NCBI GenBank assembly: GCA_036399695.1
Contig: DASWMP010000183.1
Coordinates: forward strand, 1-20,292
DNA length: 20,292 nucleotides
Origin: DASVEE01 sp036399695
Lineage (GTDB): Bacteria; Acidobacteriota; Thermoanaerobaculia; Gp7-AA8
Reading direction: 5' to 3'
Below the pieces are notes generated by a model. The model did no database searches. It was not told where the DNA came from and was given only the letters and a program-made list of their open reading frames with translations. Positions 1 through 7,572 of this stretch are shown here, piece by piece. How positions within the stretch are numbered: the stretch's first letter is position 1; the number at the start of each line of letters is the position of its first letter. A program made the translations under genes and the position numbers.

Positions 1-44
1 GTCGCGGCGGCTTGCATCCAGCCCACCGGCGCTCGCAAATCACC

Positions 45-60
45 CACGCTTTTAAGCGTG
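45..60 (-). terminator. Small hairpin downstream of hemQ
   Basis: A perfect 7-bp stem (45-51 with 54-60) and a 2-base loop lie 8 bases past the hemQ stop. There is no T-run after it on the minus strand, so it may only protect the mRNA 3' end. The rest of 1-68 shows no gene. Confidence 0.25.
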
Positions 61-68
61 ACGCGACA

Positions 69-803
69 CTAGAACGTATCGAGGAGCTCTTCGAGGGTGG
101 CGCGTTTGCAGGTGTACATCGGGGTGTCGCGCACTGTGAACTTCGAGGACTCCGTTTCGCGGAGCTCCTGGACCAGGTCGAGGAACTCCGCGGCGGAGTC
201 GGCTTCGAAGGCCACCACGAAATCCTGATCGTCCAGGCCGAACGAATACGTCGTATTGATCTTCACGCGCGGGTACTTGTGACCGATCGCGATGTGCTCG
301 TTCATGATGCGCTGGCGGTCCGACATCGGGAGCAGATACCAGTCGCGCGTCTTCACGAACGGATAAACGAAGAGCAGCGGCTTGAGGCCCGGGACGATCC
401 GGAGGCGGCGACCTTCCTGCCCTTCGTGCACATGCTCGTCGACGTACTGCGAATGCTTCGTCATCGCCAGGTAGGAGAAGGGGATGTCGAGCCAGCGGCC
501 GATCATCGAGCGGTTCAGGTCCGCCACCATCTGCTGAAAAGGCTCGAGGTCATACCCGATGCGCCAGAGCATGAAATCGACGCCCGCCTTGAGACCGACC
601 GTCGAATACGGCAGCACCATCATGGGGCCCGTGTAACGGCGGATGATCTCCGCCAGCTTCCGTTTCGCCTCCGCCTTCACGTCTGCTGATTCGGCGCGGA
701 AAGCGCGGTCGACCTTGAAGAAGATGAAGTTCACGAACTGCCGCTGCACGGCCTTCTCAGCGGCAGGTTGGGCTTGAGGCTCCGGACGGGTGGTGGTGGA
801 CAT
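69..803 (-). CDS. hemQ: Chlorite dismutase-family protein, probable coproheme decarboxylase HemQ
   Basis: This 244-residue protein belongs to the chlorite dismutase/HemQ family. HemQ (ChdC) oxidatively decarboxylates coproheme III to heme b in the cytoplasm, the last step of the coproporphyrin-dependent heme pathway. Seen here: the YPFVK block (Y147, K151) matches the Tyr and Lys around the catalytic tyrosine of Firmicute HemQ; the following WYLLPMSDR stretch and the MNEH histidine (H170) match the proximal heme ligand; a GLDD segment follows at 189-192. Around the distal position (182-183) the residues are Ile-Asn, not the arginine of true chlorite dismutases, which favours HemQ over chlorite detoxification. 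The first 20 residues are Ala/Pro/Gln-rich and probably disordered. No other heme gene is in the window. The ATG at 803 has no Shine-Dalgarno; a TACAAT lies 8 bases upstream. Family assignment is firm, and the exact reaction is inferred. Confidence 0.85.
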   Translation of the reverse strand: MSTTTRPEPQAQPAAEKAVQRQFVNFIFFKVDRAFRAESADVKAEAKRKLAEIIRRYTGPMMVLPYSTVGLKAGVDFMLWRIGYDLEPFQQMVADLNRSMIGRWLDIPFSYLAMTKHSQYVDEHVHEGQEGRRLRIVPGLKPLLFVYPFVKTRDWYLLPMSDRQRIMNEHIAIGHKYPRVKINTTYSFGLDDQDFVVAFEADSAAEFLDLVQELRETESSKFTVRDTPMYTCKRATLEELLDTF

Positions 804-811
804 GGTGGGGA

Positions 812-817
812 ATTGTA
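812..817 (-). promoter_or_regulatory. -10-like TACAAT of hemQ
   Basis: TACAAT on the minus strand ends 8 bases before the hemQ ATG, so transcription would begin at or next to the start codon. The 7-bp repeat array starts 2 bases further upstream. No -35 is recognisable. Confidence 0.45.
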
Positions 818-818
818 T

Positions 819-945
819 CGTTGTCCGTTGCTCGTTGTCCGTTGTCCGTTGCCCGGGTTCGTTTCTGGGCTCGGTCGTCCGTCAGTGCCGGATTGGAGAT
901 CAGAAGCCGACTCGAGCAACGGACAACGAGCAACGGACAACGCGC
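819..945. repeat. Heptamer-array palindrome A (cupin-hemQ intergenic)
   Basis: Five tandem 7-bp units (820-854; GTTGTCC with GTTGCTC and GTTGCCC variants) face four inverted units (914-941; GGACAAC/GAGCAAC). Positions 819-844 and 917-942 are a perfect 26-bp inverted repeat around a 72-base spacer. Read toward hemQ, every near-side unit is CGGACAA, CGAGCAA or a close variant. It fills almost the whole gap between the two genes and relates to arrays at 6125, 11354 and 18473. Confidence 0.85.
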
Positions 946-947
946 CT

Positions 948-1952
948 TTAAACGAACGCCTGTTCTAACGGCAACCGCTGCTCCGACCACTGCAGGGGGC
1001 TCTCTCCGCCGTTCACCAGCCGGTACGGCACTGTCGGAGGAATCAGGAACACCGAGTTCGGCGTCACCGGCAGCGGCGCTTCATCGCCGAGAACGAGCTC
1101 CCCGCTGCCTGCCCAGATGTGCAGCGTGGCCGCCACTTCCGGGTGCTGCCACGTGGGGGTGGAACCGTGCGGCTCCAGCGTCCCGCGCAGGGCTACGAGC
1201 GGGGCGGGGGAGATCGTGGTGAGATGGCCGCCTTCGAACCGCTCCACATCCAGCGGCACGCGTGTCCCGTCGGAGAGCACATGGCAGCTCTCCTCCGGCA
1301 GCACGATCGAGGCGATCCGTTCCTCCATGTACTCGCGGGAGAACGATGGCGGAATCCTGCGGCCGGCGTTCTGGTCGTGGAGGCGGTCGACCATGTCCGT
1401 CGAGGTATTCGCGAACTCCTCCAGGATGCAGCCGATCACCGTGTGCACGATGCCGAGTTGATCGATGCGGAAGACGTCGCCGGGGCGAGGTGTGAAGCGG
1501 AAGCAATCGAGCGCCGGGTCGGCCTCACCGTTCATCCAGGCGCCAAAGCGGGAGGGGTCGTACACCTTCTGCCACTCCGGGTATGGACAGAGAAAGACAT
1601 AGGCGCCGGGCATCGCCTCGAGGATGTGGAACACCTCCACCTTGTGCGACGTGTGCTGCTGAAAGCTGAAGCCTTCGCGCTCGTTGTGGAGGAACACCGA
1701 ATAGCCGAGGGGGAGGGAGGCCTTGATCGAGTAGGACTTGAACTTCGGGATGAACCCGATCGCGTTCTGCAGCTCCGCGATGCGGCGCGCCGTCGCCGCG
1801 GAGACGGGAGGGCGAAGCGCTTGGAGCAGCAGCGTTTTGAGGCGGCGCTCGAGGCCCTCCGTTTCGTCGATGGAGCGATCCGCGCGCAGTTCCGGAACCA
1901 GCGTCGCGAGCGTCTCCAGCTCCCTCGCCGGAGTGTTGTGATTCCTGGGCAT
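948..1952 (-). CDS. Two-barrel cupin protein of unknown function
   Basis: A 334-residue protein with two cupin-like segments. The first (about 75-190) has a possible metal site: H100, H103 and E106 in FQQHTSHKVEVF, then PGDVFRIDQLGIVH with H170. The block EEFANTSTDMVDRLHDQN (179-195) resembles the metal-binding edge of sugar-isomerase cupins. The second (about 240-325) has GSGELVLG and a PNSVFLIPPTVPYRL stretch typical of a C-terminal cupin strand pair. Residues 1-60 are helical and charged. No signal peptide or membrane segment is visible, so a cytoplasmic enzyme or sugar-binding protein is likely. A sugar isomerase is one possibility, but the substrate cannot be read from the sequence. The gene is divergent from mgtE, 56 bases away. 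Its ATG lies 9 bases after a TAAACT and has no Shine-Dalgarno. Confidence 0.75.
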   Translation of the reverse strand: MPRNHNTPARELETLATLVPELRADRSIDETEGLERRLKTLLLQALRPPVSAATARRIAELQNAIGFIPKFKSYSIKASLPLGYSVFLHNEREGFSFQQHTSHKVEVFHILEAMPGAYVFLCPYPEWQKVYDPSRFGAWMNGEADPALDCFRFTPRPGDVFRIDQLGIVHTVIGCILEEFANTSTDMVDRLHDQNAGRRIPPSFSREYMEERIASIVLPEESCHVLSDGTRVPLDVERFEGGHLTTISPAPLVALRGTLEPHGSTPTWQHPEVAATLHIWAGSGELVLGDEAPLPVTPNSVFLIPPTVPYRLVNGGESPLQWSEQRLPLEQAFV

Positions 1953-1961
1953 CCGCGGCGA

Positions 1962-1967
1962 AGTTTA
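1962..1967 (-). promoter_or_regulatory. -10-like TAAACT of the cupin gene
   Basis: TAAACT on the minus strand, 9 bases before the ATG at 1952. The spacer TCGCCGCGG is nearly the same as the recN spacer TCGCCGGAG. It would give a leaderless or nearly leaderless mRNA. Confidence 0.4.
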
Positions 1968-1993
1968 ACAGCGCAATCGCCTTGGTTCTTCGG

Positions 1994-1999
1994 TACGAT
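1994..1999 (+). promoter_or_regulatory. -10-like TACGAT of mgtE
   Basis: TACGAT lies 9 bases before the GTG at 2009. It supports GTG 2009 over the in-frame TTG at 1982, which would place this box inside the coding region. Confidence 0.4.
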
Positions 2000-2008
2000 G
2001 CCGCCCGA

Positions 2009-3385
2009 GTGAACCGGCCCGCCACCGCTCCTACGACGCCAACGGCGCGCTCGTATCAGCAGCTCCTCACCAAGCTGCTGCGGCACGGTGCCTACCCGCA
2101 ACTGCGGAAGATCGTCGACAAGACGCCCCCGGCCGACATCGCTCCCGTGCTCACGCTCCTGCTCGAGGAGGACCGCAAGCGCATCCTCTCCCTCCTCATC
2201 GAAGCGGGGAAGGCCGCGCGCGCGCTCCTGCAGCTCGACGACCGCGACCGCGACGAGCTCCTCGACGACCTCGACGACTCCACGGTTGCCGCGATCTGCA
2301 GCTCGTCCGCTCCCGACGACGCGGCCGATCTCCTCGACGAGCTCGACGAAGAACGGCGCCAGGAAGTCCTCCAGCTCCTCGGCGCGACCCAGGGCGCCAA
2401 GCTCGAATCGCTGCTCGAAGGTGAAGAAGCGACCGCCGGGTCGCTGATGAATACCGAGTTCCTCGCCCTGGACGAGGACATGACCGTGGCCCAGGCCATC
2501 GAGGCCATCCGCCAGTACCCGCGCAAGGAGACGTTCTTCTACGTCTACTGTGTCGATGCGAACGGCCATCTCGTCGGTGTCCTGTCGCTGCGCAGCCTCA
2601 TCCTGGCGAAGGCGAACGTCACGCTCGCCAAGGTCATGGTGCAGAGCGTCGTCCGGACGCAGATCGACTCCTCGCCCGAGGAGGTCGCGCAGATCGTGTC
2701 CAAATACGACCTGCTGTCGGTGCCTGTCGTCGACCTGCAGAACCGGCTCGTCGGCGTCGTCACGGTCGACGACGTTCTCGACGTCATCCAGGAAGAGGCG
2801 GAAGAGGATCTCCTCCATCTCGCCGGCGTCGACATCAGCGAGCGGGCCACGACCCCGGCACGCGAGTCCTTCCGGACGCGCTTCCCCTGGCTGGCGGTGA
2901 ACCTCCTCACCGCCTTTGCGGCGGCCTCGGTCGTTCGCCTGTTTCAGGGGACGATCGAAAAATGGGCGGCGCTCGCTGCCTTCATGCCGGTCGTCGCCGG
3001 GATGGGAGGGAACGCCGGTACGCAGACGCTGACGGTCTTCGTCCGGGGGCTGGCGCTGGGGGAGCTGGATCCCAAGAGCTTCCGTCCGATCTGGAAGGAG
3101 ATGCTGGTCGGGTTCGCTAATGGCGTGGCGAACGGGACCCTGACGTTCCTGATCGTCGGCTTCTGGACGAGTGACTGGATTCTGGCCACCATTCTCTTCA
3201 CGGCCATGTGCGTCAACCTCGTGATCGCCGGTCTTGCGGGCGCGCTCGTCCCGCTGCTGCTCGAACGGCTGGGCTTCGATCCGGCGGTGGCCTCGTCGAT
3301 CTTCGTGACCACTTTTACCGACGTCGGCGGCTTTTTTTCCTTCCTCGGCCTGGCGACCTTAGCCTTGCGCTACGTTCAGTCGTAA
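2009..3385 (+). CDS. mgtE: Magnesium channel/transporter MgtE
   Basis: A 458-residue MgtE, the usual family length. MgtE is an inner-membrane dimeric Mg2+ channel whose cytoplasmic domains sense Mg2+ and close the pore when the ion is plentiful. The domains are in the expected order: an acidic superhelical N domain (about 15-140, rich in LDD/DELLDDLDD motifs), two CBS domains (about 145-265), then a five-helix membrane domain (about 295-455). The membrane part has the family signature PVVAGMGGNAGTQT (327-340) and TTFTDVGGFF (434-443), where D438 corresponds to the pore aspartate that coordinates Mg2+. The gene stands alone, divergent from the cupin gene and convergent with tsaC. The start is chosen at GTG 2009 because a TACGAT lies 9 bases upstream; TTG 1982 would add nine residues. 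Control by the protein itself is known for the family, and no Mg2+ riboswitch-like leader fits in the short upstream gap. Confidence 0.95.
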   Translation: MNRPATAPTTPTARSYQQLLTKLLRHGAYPQLRKIVDKTPPADIAPVLTLLLEEDRKRILSLLIEAGKAARALLQLDDRDRDELLDDLDDSTVAAICSSSAPDDAADLLDELDEERRQEVLQLLGATQGAKLESLLEGEEATAGSLMNTEFLALDEDMTVAQAIEAIRQYPRKETFFYVYCVDANGHLVGVLSLRSLILAKANVTLAKVMVQSVVRTQIDSSPEEVAQIVSKYDLLSVPVVDLQNRLVGVVTVDDVLDVIQEEAEEDLLHLAGVDISERATTPARESFRTRFPWLAVNLLTAFAAASVVRLFQGTIEKWAALAAFMPVVAGMGGNAGTQTLTVFVRGLALGELDPKSFRPIWKEMLVGFANGVANGTLTFLIVGFWTSDWILATILFTAMCVNLVIAGLAGALVPLLLERLGFDPAVASSIFVTTFTDVGGFFSFLGLATLALRYVQS

Positions 3386-3641
3386 GCCTTTTCCTCGGTC
3401 ACGATTTGGTGAATGGCCGTGATTCGCGGGTGAAGGAGACGTGAAGAGCACTCCGGTGGACGGAGGAGTGCGCGCAGGTTGTGGAGGAAGTTCGTGGACG
3501 CTTGTCAATAGCCGTGTTCCGCTTTTCTACGGATGAGGCCACAAAAGATCAAGTCATTGATGCGTAACGACTTGAGCATCTACGCACACCCTGTTGTGCA
3601 AAGAGCTGAAAGCCTCGCTTTTTTGCGGGTTCCAGCGATAT
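3386..3641. other. AT-richer convergent spacer between mgtE and tsaC
   Basis: This 256-base gap is less GC-rich than the genes around it and holds no convincing ORF. It contains several short inverted repeats: 3448-3454 with 3465-3471 (7 bp, a possible mgtE terminator without T-run), 3549-3555 with 3569-3575 (7 bp), and 3561-3566 with 3581-3586 (6 bp). No known RNA family is recognised. Confidence 0.4.
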
Positions 3642-4250
3642 TCACAGCGTTTTCCGCAGCGTTTTCCACACTTTCTGTGTAAAGGACGGATGACTCTCGC
3701 GGATGAATCGCGGTTCATCAGAGGTAAGGTCCACAATCGCTGAGGCTTCTCCCGCGCGGGGACCCGCATCGAGGAGGCCATCGAGTGCGTTTAGCAAATC
3801 ACGTGCAAGATTTTTTGGCTCCTCGACCGGCGGTTCGCCGCTCCGATTCGCGCTGGTGGACACGAGCGGGCCCGTCCGCAGAAGCAGTTCGCGGAGCCAC
3901 TCGTCGGCCGGGATGCGGACGGCCAGCGTGGACGCCCCCCGGCTGGCGGGAAGGGGAGCGGCGAGCGGAAGGATGACGGTGAGCGGGGCGGGCCAGAGCT
4001 CGCCGAGGCGGCGCAGGACGTCGTCCGAGGCGGAGATCCCGAGCGTCTGCAGTTGCGCGACGCTGGCTCCCAGGACGACGAACGGCTTCGCGTCATCCCT
4101 CCCCTTGAGCTGTGCGATGCGCGCGACGGCCCTCGCATTCGTGGCCACCGCATGCAGGCCGTAAATCGTGTCGGTAGGCATCAGAACGACGCCGCCGGCC
4201 GTGAGCAGGTGAGCAAGGGCGGGAAGCTGGTCGTGGGTAAAGTGCTGCAT
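3642..4250 (-). CDS. tsaC: L-threonylcarbamoyladenylate synthase TsaC (YrdC/Sua5 family)
   Basis: A 202-residue single-domain protein, close to E. coli TsaC (about 190) and lacking the Sua5 C-terminal domain. It makes threonylcarbamoyl-AMP from threonine, bicarbonate and ATP in the cytoplasm, the first step of t6A37 formation on ANN-decoding tRNAs; TsaBDE, which complete it, are not here. Seen: PTDTIYGL (25-32), KGR (49-51) and KP (55-56) of the nucleotide pocket, WPAPLT (86-91), VRIP (111-114) and STSAN (131-135). These are the conserved YrdC motifs. The frame stays open to a TTG at 4325, but the ATG at 4250 starts right before the family N-terminus, and a TATAAC sits 6 bases upstream. The C-terminal tail contains a short tandem (KTLRKTL) from an 11-base DNA duplication. 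It lies 101 bases downstream of recN on the same strand. Confidence 0.93.
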   Translation of the reverse strand: MQHFTHDQLPALAHLLTAGGVVLMPTDTIYGLHAVATNARAVARIAQLKGRDDAKPFVVLGASVAQLQTLGISASDDVLRRLGELWPAPLTVILPLAAPLPASRGASTLAVRIPADEWLRELLLRTGPLVSTSANRSGEPPVEEPKNLARDLLNALDGLLDAGPRAGEASAIVDLTSDEPRFIRESHPSFTQKVWKTLRKTL

Positions 4251-4256
4251 GGGGGA

Positions 4257-4262
4257 GTTATA
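4257..4262 (-). promoter_or_regulatory. Possible -10 TATAAC of tsaC
   Basis: TATAAC on the minus strand, 6 bases before the chosen tsaC ATG. It fits the local habit of a -10-like box just ahead of the start codon but lacks the final T, so it is weaker than the others. Confidence 0.25.
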
Positions 4263-4351
4263 GGCCAGAAGGGGCCATCCGGCGAAGGAGGGATGTGACT
4301 TCAGGCCGAGATCGCTTCGCAGCAATCTACGGGGATCCGAAATCGCCCGCC

Positions 4352-6100
4352 CTACCGCCCCACCTTCACGCCACTCTTCCCGCGGGCAATCTCCAGCAGC
4401 TCCCTCGCATGCAGCACCGCGGACGCTGGGATCGACTCGCCGCCGAGCATGCGGGCGAGCTCGTTCACCCGCTGCTCCGGTTCCTCGAGCTTGCGGATGC
4501 GGGCGCGGGTGTGGCCGGCGGCGTCTTCTTTCCAGACGTAAAAGTGGCTGGTGCCGAAGGCGGCGATCTGGGGGAGGTGGGTCACGCAGACGACCTGGTT
4601 CTTCGACGCCAGCTCCTGCAGCTTGCGGCCGACCACTTCCGCCACCCGGCCGCCGATGCCGGCGTCGATCTCGTCGAAGACCAGCGTCGCCGCCGCGGAG
4701 CGCGTCGAGTTCTTGAACAGCGCCGCGGCGATGGCGAGCTGGATGCGCGACAGCTCGCCGCCCGAGGCGATGCGCTGCATCGGCTTCGGCTCTTCGCCGC
4801 GATTTGGGGCGATGAGGATGTCGATGCGGTCGAAGCCTTCCTCGCCGAAGGCCACATGCTCGTCGCCGATCACCAGCCGCGAATCCTTGTCCGCCGCCGT
4901 GCCGGCGATGACGCGCACCGTCGTCCTCTCCATGGCCAGGTCGTTCAGCTCCCGCTGGATGGCCGTCTCGAAGTCGCGCGCCGCCTTCTTGCGCGCCGCC
5001 GACAGCTTCTCCGCATGTTTCCGGTAGCCGCGGAACGCCTCCTCTTCCGCATGCTGCAGCTTCTCGAAACTGGCGTCGTAGTCGGCCAGCTCGTCGTGCT
5101 CGTCCTGGATGCGGGAGAGGTGCTCGAGCACCGCCTCGACGGAACCGCCGTACTTTTTCTTGAGGCGCTCGATCGTGACGAGGCGGTCCTCCACCTCGTC
5201 CAGCCGTGCGGGATCGAGGCGCACCGATTCACTGAGGTTGCCGGCCGCCCGCGCCGCGTCCTGCAGGCGATAGAGGATGTCCTGCAACTCGTCAGCGAGC
5301 TGGCGGACCTCGCCGACGTCGCGGGCCAGCGGCTGGAGCAGATGCTGCGCGCGGGCGAGCTGCGAGAGGGCCGAATTCTCGTCCTCATCCAGGACCGTGA
5401 AGGCGCCGGAGGTGGCCTCGATCATCTCCCGGGCATTCGCGAGGATGCTCTTCTCGCCGCGCAGCATTTCCTCTTCCGCCGGATCGAGCCGCGCCGCGGA
5501 GATCTCGTCGATCTGATACTTCAACAGGTCGAGCCGCAGCGTGCGGTCGCGCTGCGCCGTGGAGATCTCGTGCAGCCGGTCGGCGGTGCGCTTCCACTCC
5601 GTGTAGGCCCCGCGCACGACCTCGACGGTGTCGTCGGTGCCGGCGTATTCATCGAGCAGCTCGCGGTAGCCCTGCCCGGCCACGCGCGTGTGGGACTCGT
5701 GCTGTCCATGAATCTCCAGCACCGCGTCCATCGCCGCGCCGAGCTCGCGCACCGAAAGCGGCGAGCCATTGAGCAGCACCCGCCCGCGGCCGGTGGCGGC
5801 GATCTCCCGCTTCACGATCAGCTCGACGCCGTCCGCCGACGATTCGACCTCGACCCCCAGCTCCTCCAACTGCCGCCGCATCTTCTTCGGCAGATGGAAG
5901 ACCGCCTCGGCCGTCATCTTCTCCGTCCCGGCCCGGATCATGTCGCTCGAGCTGCGTGCCCCGCGAAGGAATTCGAGCGAATCGATCAGCAGCGACTTCC
6001 CCGCGCCGGTCTCGCCCGTGAGCACATTCAGCCCGGCTCCCGGCTCGATCGCAAACTCTTCCACGATCGCCAGATTGCGCACCTTCAGGTACGTGATCAT
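4352..6100 (-). CDS. recN: DNA repair protein RecN
   Basis: A 582-residue RecN, full length for the family (about 550). RecN is a cytoplasmic SMC-like ATPase that holds DNA molecules together during RecA-dependent double-strand break repair. The N-terminal half has the Walker A GETGAGKS (29-36) just after the family start MITYLKVRNLAIVEEF. A long coiled-coil region, rich in Glu, Arg and Leu, fills the middle. The C-terminal head has the signature SGGELSR (446-452), Walker B LVFDEIDAGIGG (from 473) and the H-loop CVTHLPQ (about 505-511). The frame continues upstream to 6169, but that extension only translates the repeat array at 6125-6166; the ATG at 6100 matches the family start and lies 9 bases after a TACACT. 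GGAG directly abuts the ATG, too close for a normal ribosome site. No LexA-type operator was recognised. Confidence 0.95.
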   Translation of the reverse strand: MITYLKVRNLAIVEEFAIEPGAGLNVLTGETGAGKSLLIDSLEFLRGARSSSDMIRAGTEKMTAEAVFHLPKKMRRQLEELGVEVESSADGVELIVKREIAATGRGRVLLNGSPLSVRELGAAMDAVLEIHGQHESHTRVAGQGYRELLDEYAGTDDTVEVVRGAYTEWKRTADRLHEISTAQRDRTLRLDLLKYQIDEISAARLDPAEEEMLRGEKSILANAREMIEATSGAFTVLDEDENSALSQLARAQHLLQPLARDVGEVRQLADELQDILYRLQDAARAAGNLSESVRLDPARLDEVEDRLVTIERLKKKYGGSVEAVLEHLSRIQDEHDELADYDASFEKLQHAEEEAFRGYRKHAEKLSAARKKAARDFETAIQRELNDLAMERTTVRVIAGTAADKDSRLVIGDEHVAFGEEGFDRIDILIAPNRGEEPKPMQRIASGGELSRIQLAIAAALFKNSTRSAAATLVFDEIDAGIGGRVAEVVGRKLQELASKNQVVCVTHLPQIAAFGTSHFYVWKEDAAGHTRARIRKLEEPEQRVNELARMLGGESIPASAVLHARELLEIARGKSGVKVGR

Positions 6101-6109
6101 CTCCGGCGA

Positions 6110-6115
6110 AGTGTA
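6110..6115 (-). promoter_or_regulatory. -10-like TACACT of recN
   Basis: TACACT on the minus strand, 9 bases before the recN ATG, in a context very similar to the cupin gene (TAAACT TCGCCGCGG ATG against TACACT TCGCCGGAG ATG). Confidence 0.4.
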
Positions 6116-6124
6116 CCTCGGAGG

Positions 6125-6166
6125 CAGGGCTCGGGGCTCGGGGCCCGGGGCCCGGGGCCCGGGGCT
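6125..6166. repeat. Heptamer array B (recN/L,D-transpeptidase divergent region)
   Basis: Six tandem 7-bp units: a degenerate first unit, then CGGGGCT, three CGGGGCC and CGGGGCT. Read toward recN the units are CGGGCCC and CGAGCCC. It starts 9 bases upstream of the recN -10-like box. Unlike arrays A and D it has no separate inverted arm; the unit itself is nearly self-complementary, so it can fold on its own. The remaining 6167-6275 shows no recognised signal. Confidence 0.75.
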
Positions 6167-6275
6167 CATGCTCCGCGCAATCGGCGGCGCGGGTGGCGTC
6201 GGTAGGGCTTCTGCACGACGGACACGTCACTCGATACCGCACAGACGGGCAGCACCTTTGCTTTTAGAGCTACTG

Positions 6276-7565
6276 ATGAGGACGAAAAAGACACTACTCG
6301 CGGTGATCCTTAGCGTGGCTGCTGCAGCGTGCAGCCGTGAAGAAGCGAAGCAGACACAGGAAAAAGCAGGCGCCGCGGTCGAACGCGCCGGTGCCAAAGT
6401 ATCGGATGCGCTCGATGACGTCGCCGTCCCGGTCGGGCAGCGCGAAGATCCGCAGCAGCAGGAGAAAGAGCGCTTCGACGAGCAATGGCGCGGGCTCGAA
6501 TCGTTCCGCGGCCAGGCCGCCCCGGCCGCCGTGCCGCAACAGCCGCACGGCCCCGACCAGCCGAAGCTGAACGTGCAGTTCGTGCCGCGCACGAAGGAGT
6601 CGTTCAAGGGACTCGACGCCGCCGGCATCAACGCCGCGCCGATCGCGATCCCGGTCGAAGGGGACGTCTCCGGTCCCTCGGTGCTCAAGACGCAGGTTTA
6701 TCTCGACCGGGCGAACTTCTCGGTCGGTGCGCTCGACGGCCGGTGGGGACGCAACTCCGCGATCGCCATCTGGTGGTACCAGCGTACGCACGGCCTGCCG
6801 GCGACCGGCTCGGTGGACGAGGCGACCTTCCGCTCGCTCGCGATGGCCGCGGGCGGCGGTGACGCGGTCAGGCAGGTGACGCTCACCGAGGAGGACGTCA
6901 AGGGCCCGTTCGTCGAGATCCCGGAAGAGGTCTACGACCAGGCCAAGCTCGATTGCCTCTGCTACGAATCGCTGAAGGAGAAGCTGTCCGAGCGCTTCCA
7001 CACAAAGCAGGACACGCTCGATCTGCTCAATCCCGAGGTGAAGTTCGGCGAGCTGAAGGCGGGCGACACCGTCTGGGTGCCGAACGTGCGCACGGAGGTG
7101 ACGGAGGACCGCGGCGACATCGCCCGCATCGTGATCTCGATCGCCGGCAACACGTTCAACGGCTACGACGCGCAGGGGAACCTCGTCTTCCACAGCCCGA
7201 CGACGCTCGGCTCGAAGTACGATCCGTCGCCGCGCGAGACGCTCGAGATCAAGAAGGTCACCTTCGATCCCTGGTTCCACTACCAGCCGAAGCTGTTCCA
7301 TGAGGTGCCGGACGACGAGCCGGAGGCGAACCTCCACCCCGGCCCGAACTCACCGGTCGGCGTGGTCTGGATCGCGCTCAGCAAGCCGCACTACGGCATC
7401 CACGGTACCGGCAGCCCCGACTCGATCGGGTATGCGTCGTCGCATGGCTGCGTCCGTCTCACGAACTGGGACGCCCGCGAAGTGGGGCATCGCGTGAAAC
7501 CGGGCGTAGTGGTGGAGTTCGTGGACACGCGCGCCAAGAAAGCGGAGCAGTCGGCGTCGCGGTAA
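6276..7565 (+). CDS. L,D-transpeptidase lipoprotein (YkuD) with peptidoglycan-binding domains
   Basis: A 429-residue envelope protein. L,D-transpeptidases form 3-3 crosslinks in peptidoglycan or attach proteins to it. A signal peptide (1-18, MRTKKTLLAVILSVAAAA) ends at C19, a probable lipidated cysteine, although the lipobox AAAC is poor. Next comes a charged Ala/Glu/Gln linker (20-130), a PG_binding_1-type repeat (about 137-188, FSVGALDGRWGRNSAIAIWWYQRTHG), a LysM-like segment (about 230-270, ending GELKAGDTVWVPN), and the YkuD catalytic domain (about 283-416). The active site is clear: H376-G377, then S389-H390-G391-C392 with R394. C392 is the nucleophile. The open frame begins far upstream inside antisense recN; ATG 6276 is chosen because it starts the signal peptide. 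No Shine-Dalgarno is seen. It is divergent from recN and convergent with the M16 protease. Confidence 0.9.
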   Translation: MRTKKTLLAVILSVAAAACSREEAKQTQEKAGAAVERAGAKVSDALDDVAVPVGQREDPQQQEKERFDEQWRGLESFRGQAAPAAVPQQPHGPDQPKLNVQFVPRTKESFKGLDAAGINAAPIAIPVEGDVSGPSVLKTQVYLDRANFSVGALDGRWGRNSAIAIWWYQRTHGLPATGSVDEATFRSLAMAAGGGDAVRQVTLTEEDVKGPFVEIPEEVYDQAKLDCLCYESLKEKLSERFHTKQDTLDLLNPEVKFGELKAGDTVWVPNVRTEVTEDRGDIARIVISIAGNTFNGYDAQGNLVFHSPTTLGSKYDPSPRETLEIKKVTFDPWFHYQPKLFHEVPDDEPEANLHPGPNSPVGVVWIALSKPHYGIHGTGSPDSIGYASSHGCVRLTNWDAREVGHRVKPGVVVEFVDTRAKKAEQSASR

Positions 7566-7572
7566 GGCTCTG

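Noticed and set aside
3549..3599. Integron attC-like site
   Set aside because: The short inverted repeats lack the conserved core site layout, and there is no integrase or cassette structure.
3609..3625. Intrinsic terminator of mgtE (AAAGC/GCTTT stem followed by Ts)
   Set aside because: The stem is only 5 bp and lies over 220 bases past the stop, so it could easily arise by chance.
6101..6169. N-terminal extension of RecN
   Set aside because: It translates the heptamer array as Pro/Gly/Arg repeats and places the family start at residue 24.
4295..6205. A 636-codon open frame on the plus strand opposite recN
   Set aside because: RecN on the other strand has all its ATPase motifs; this frame is its mirror.
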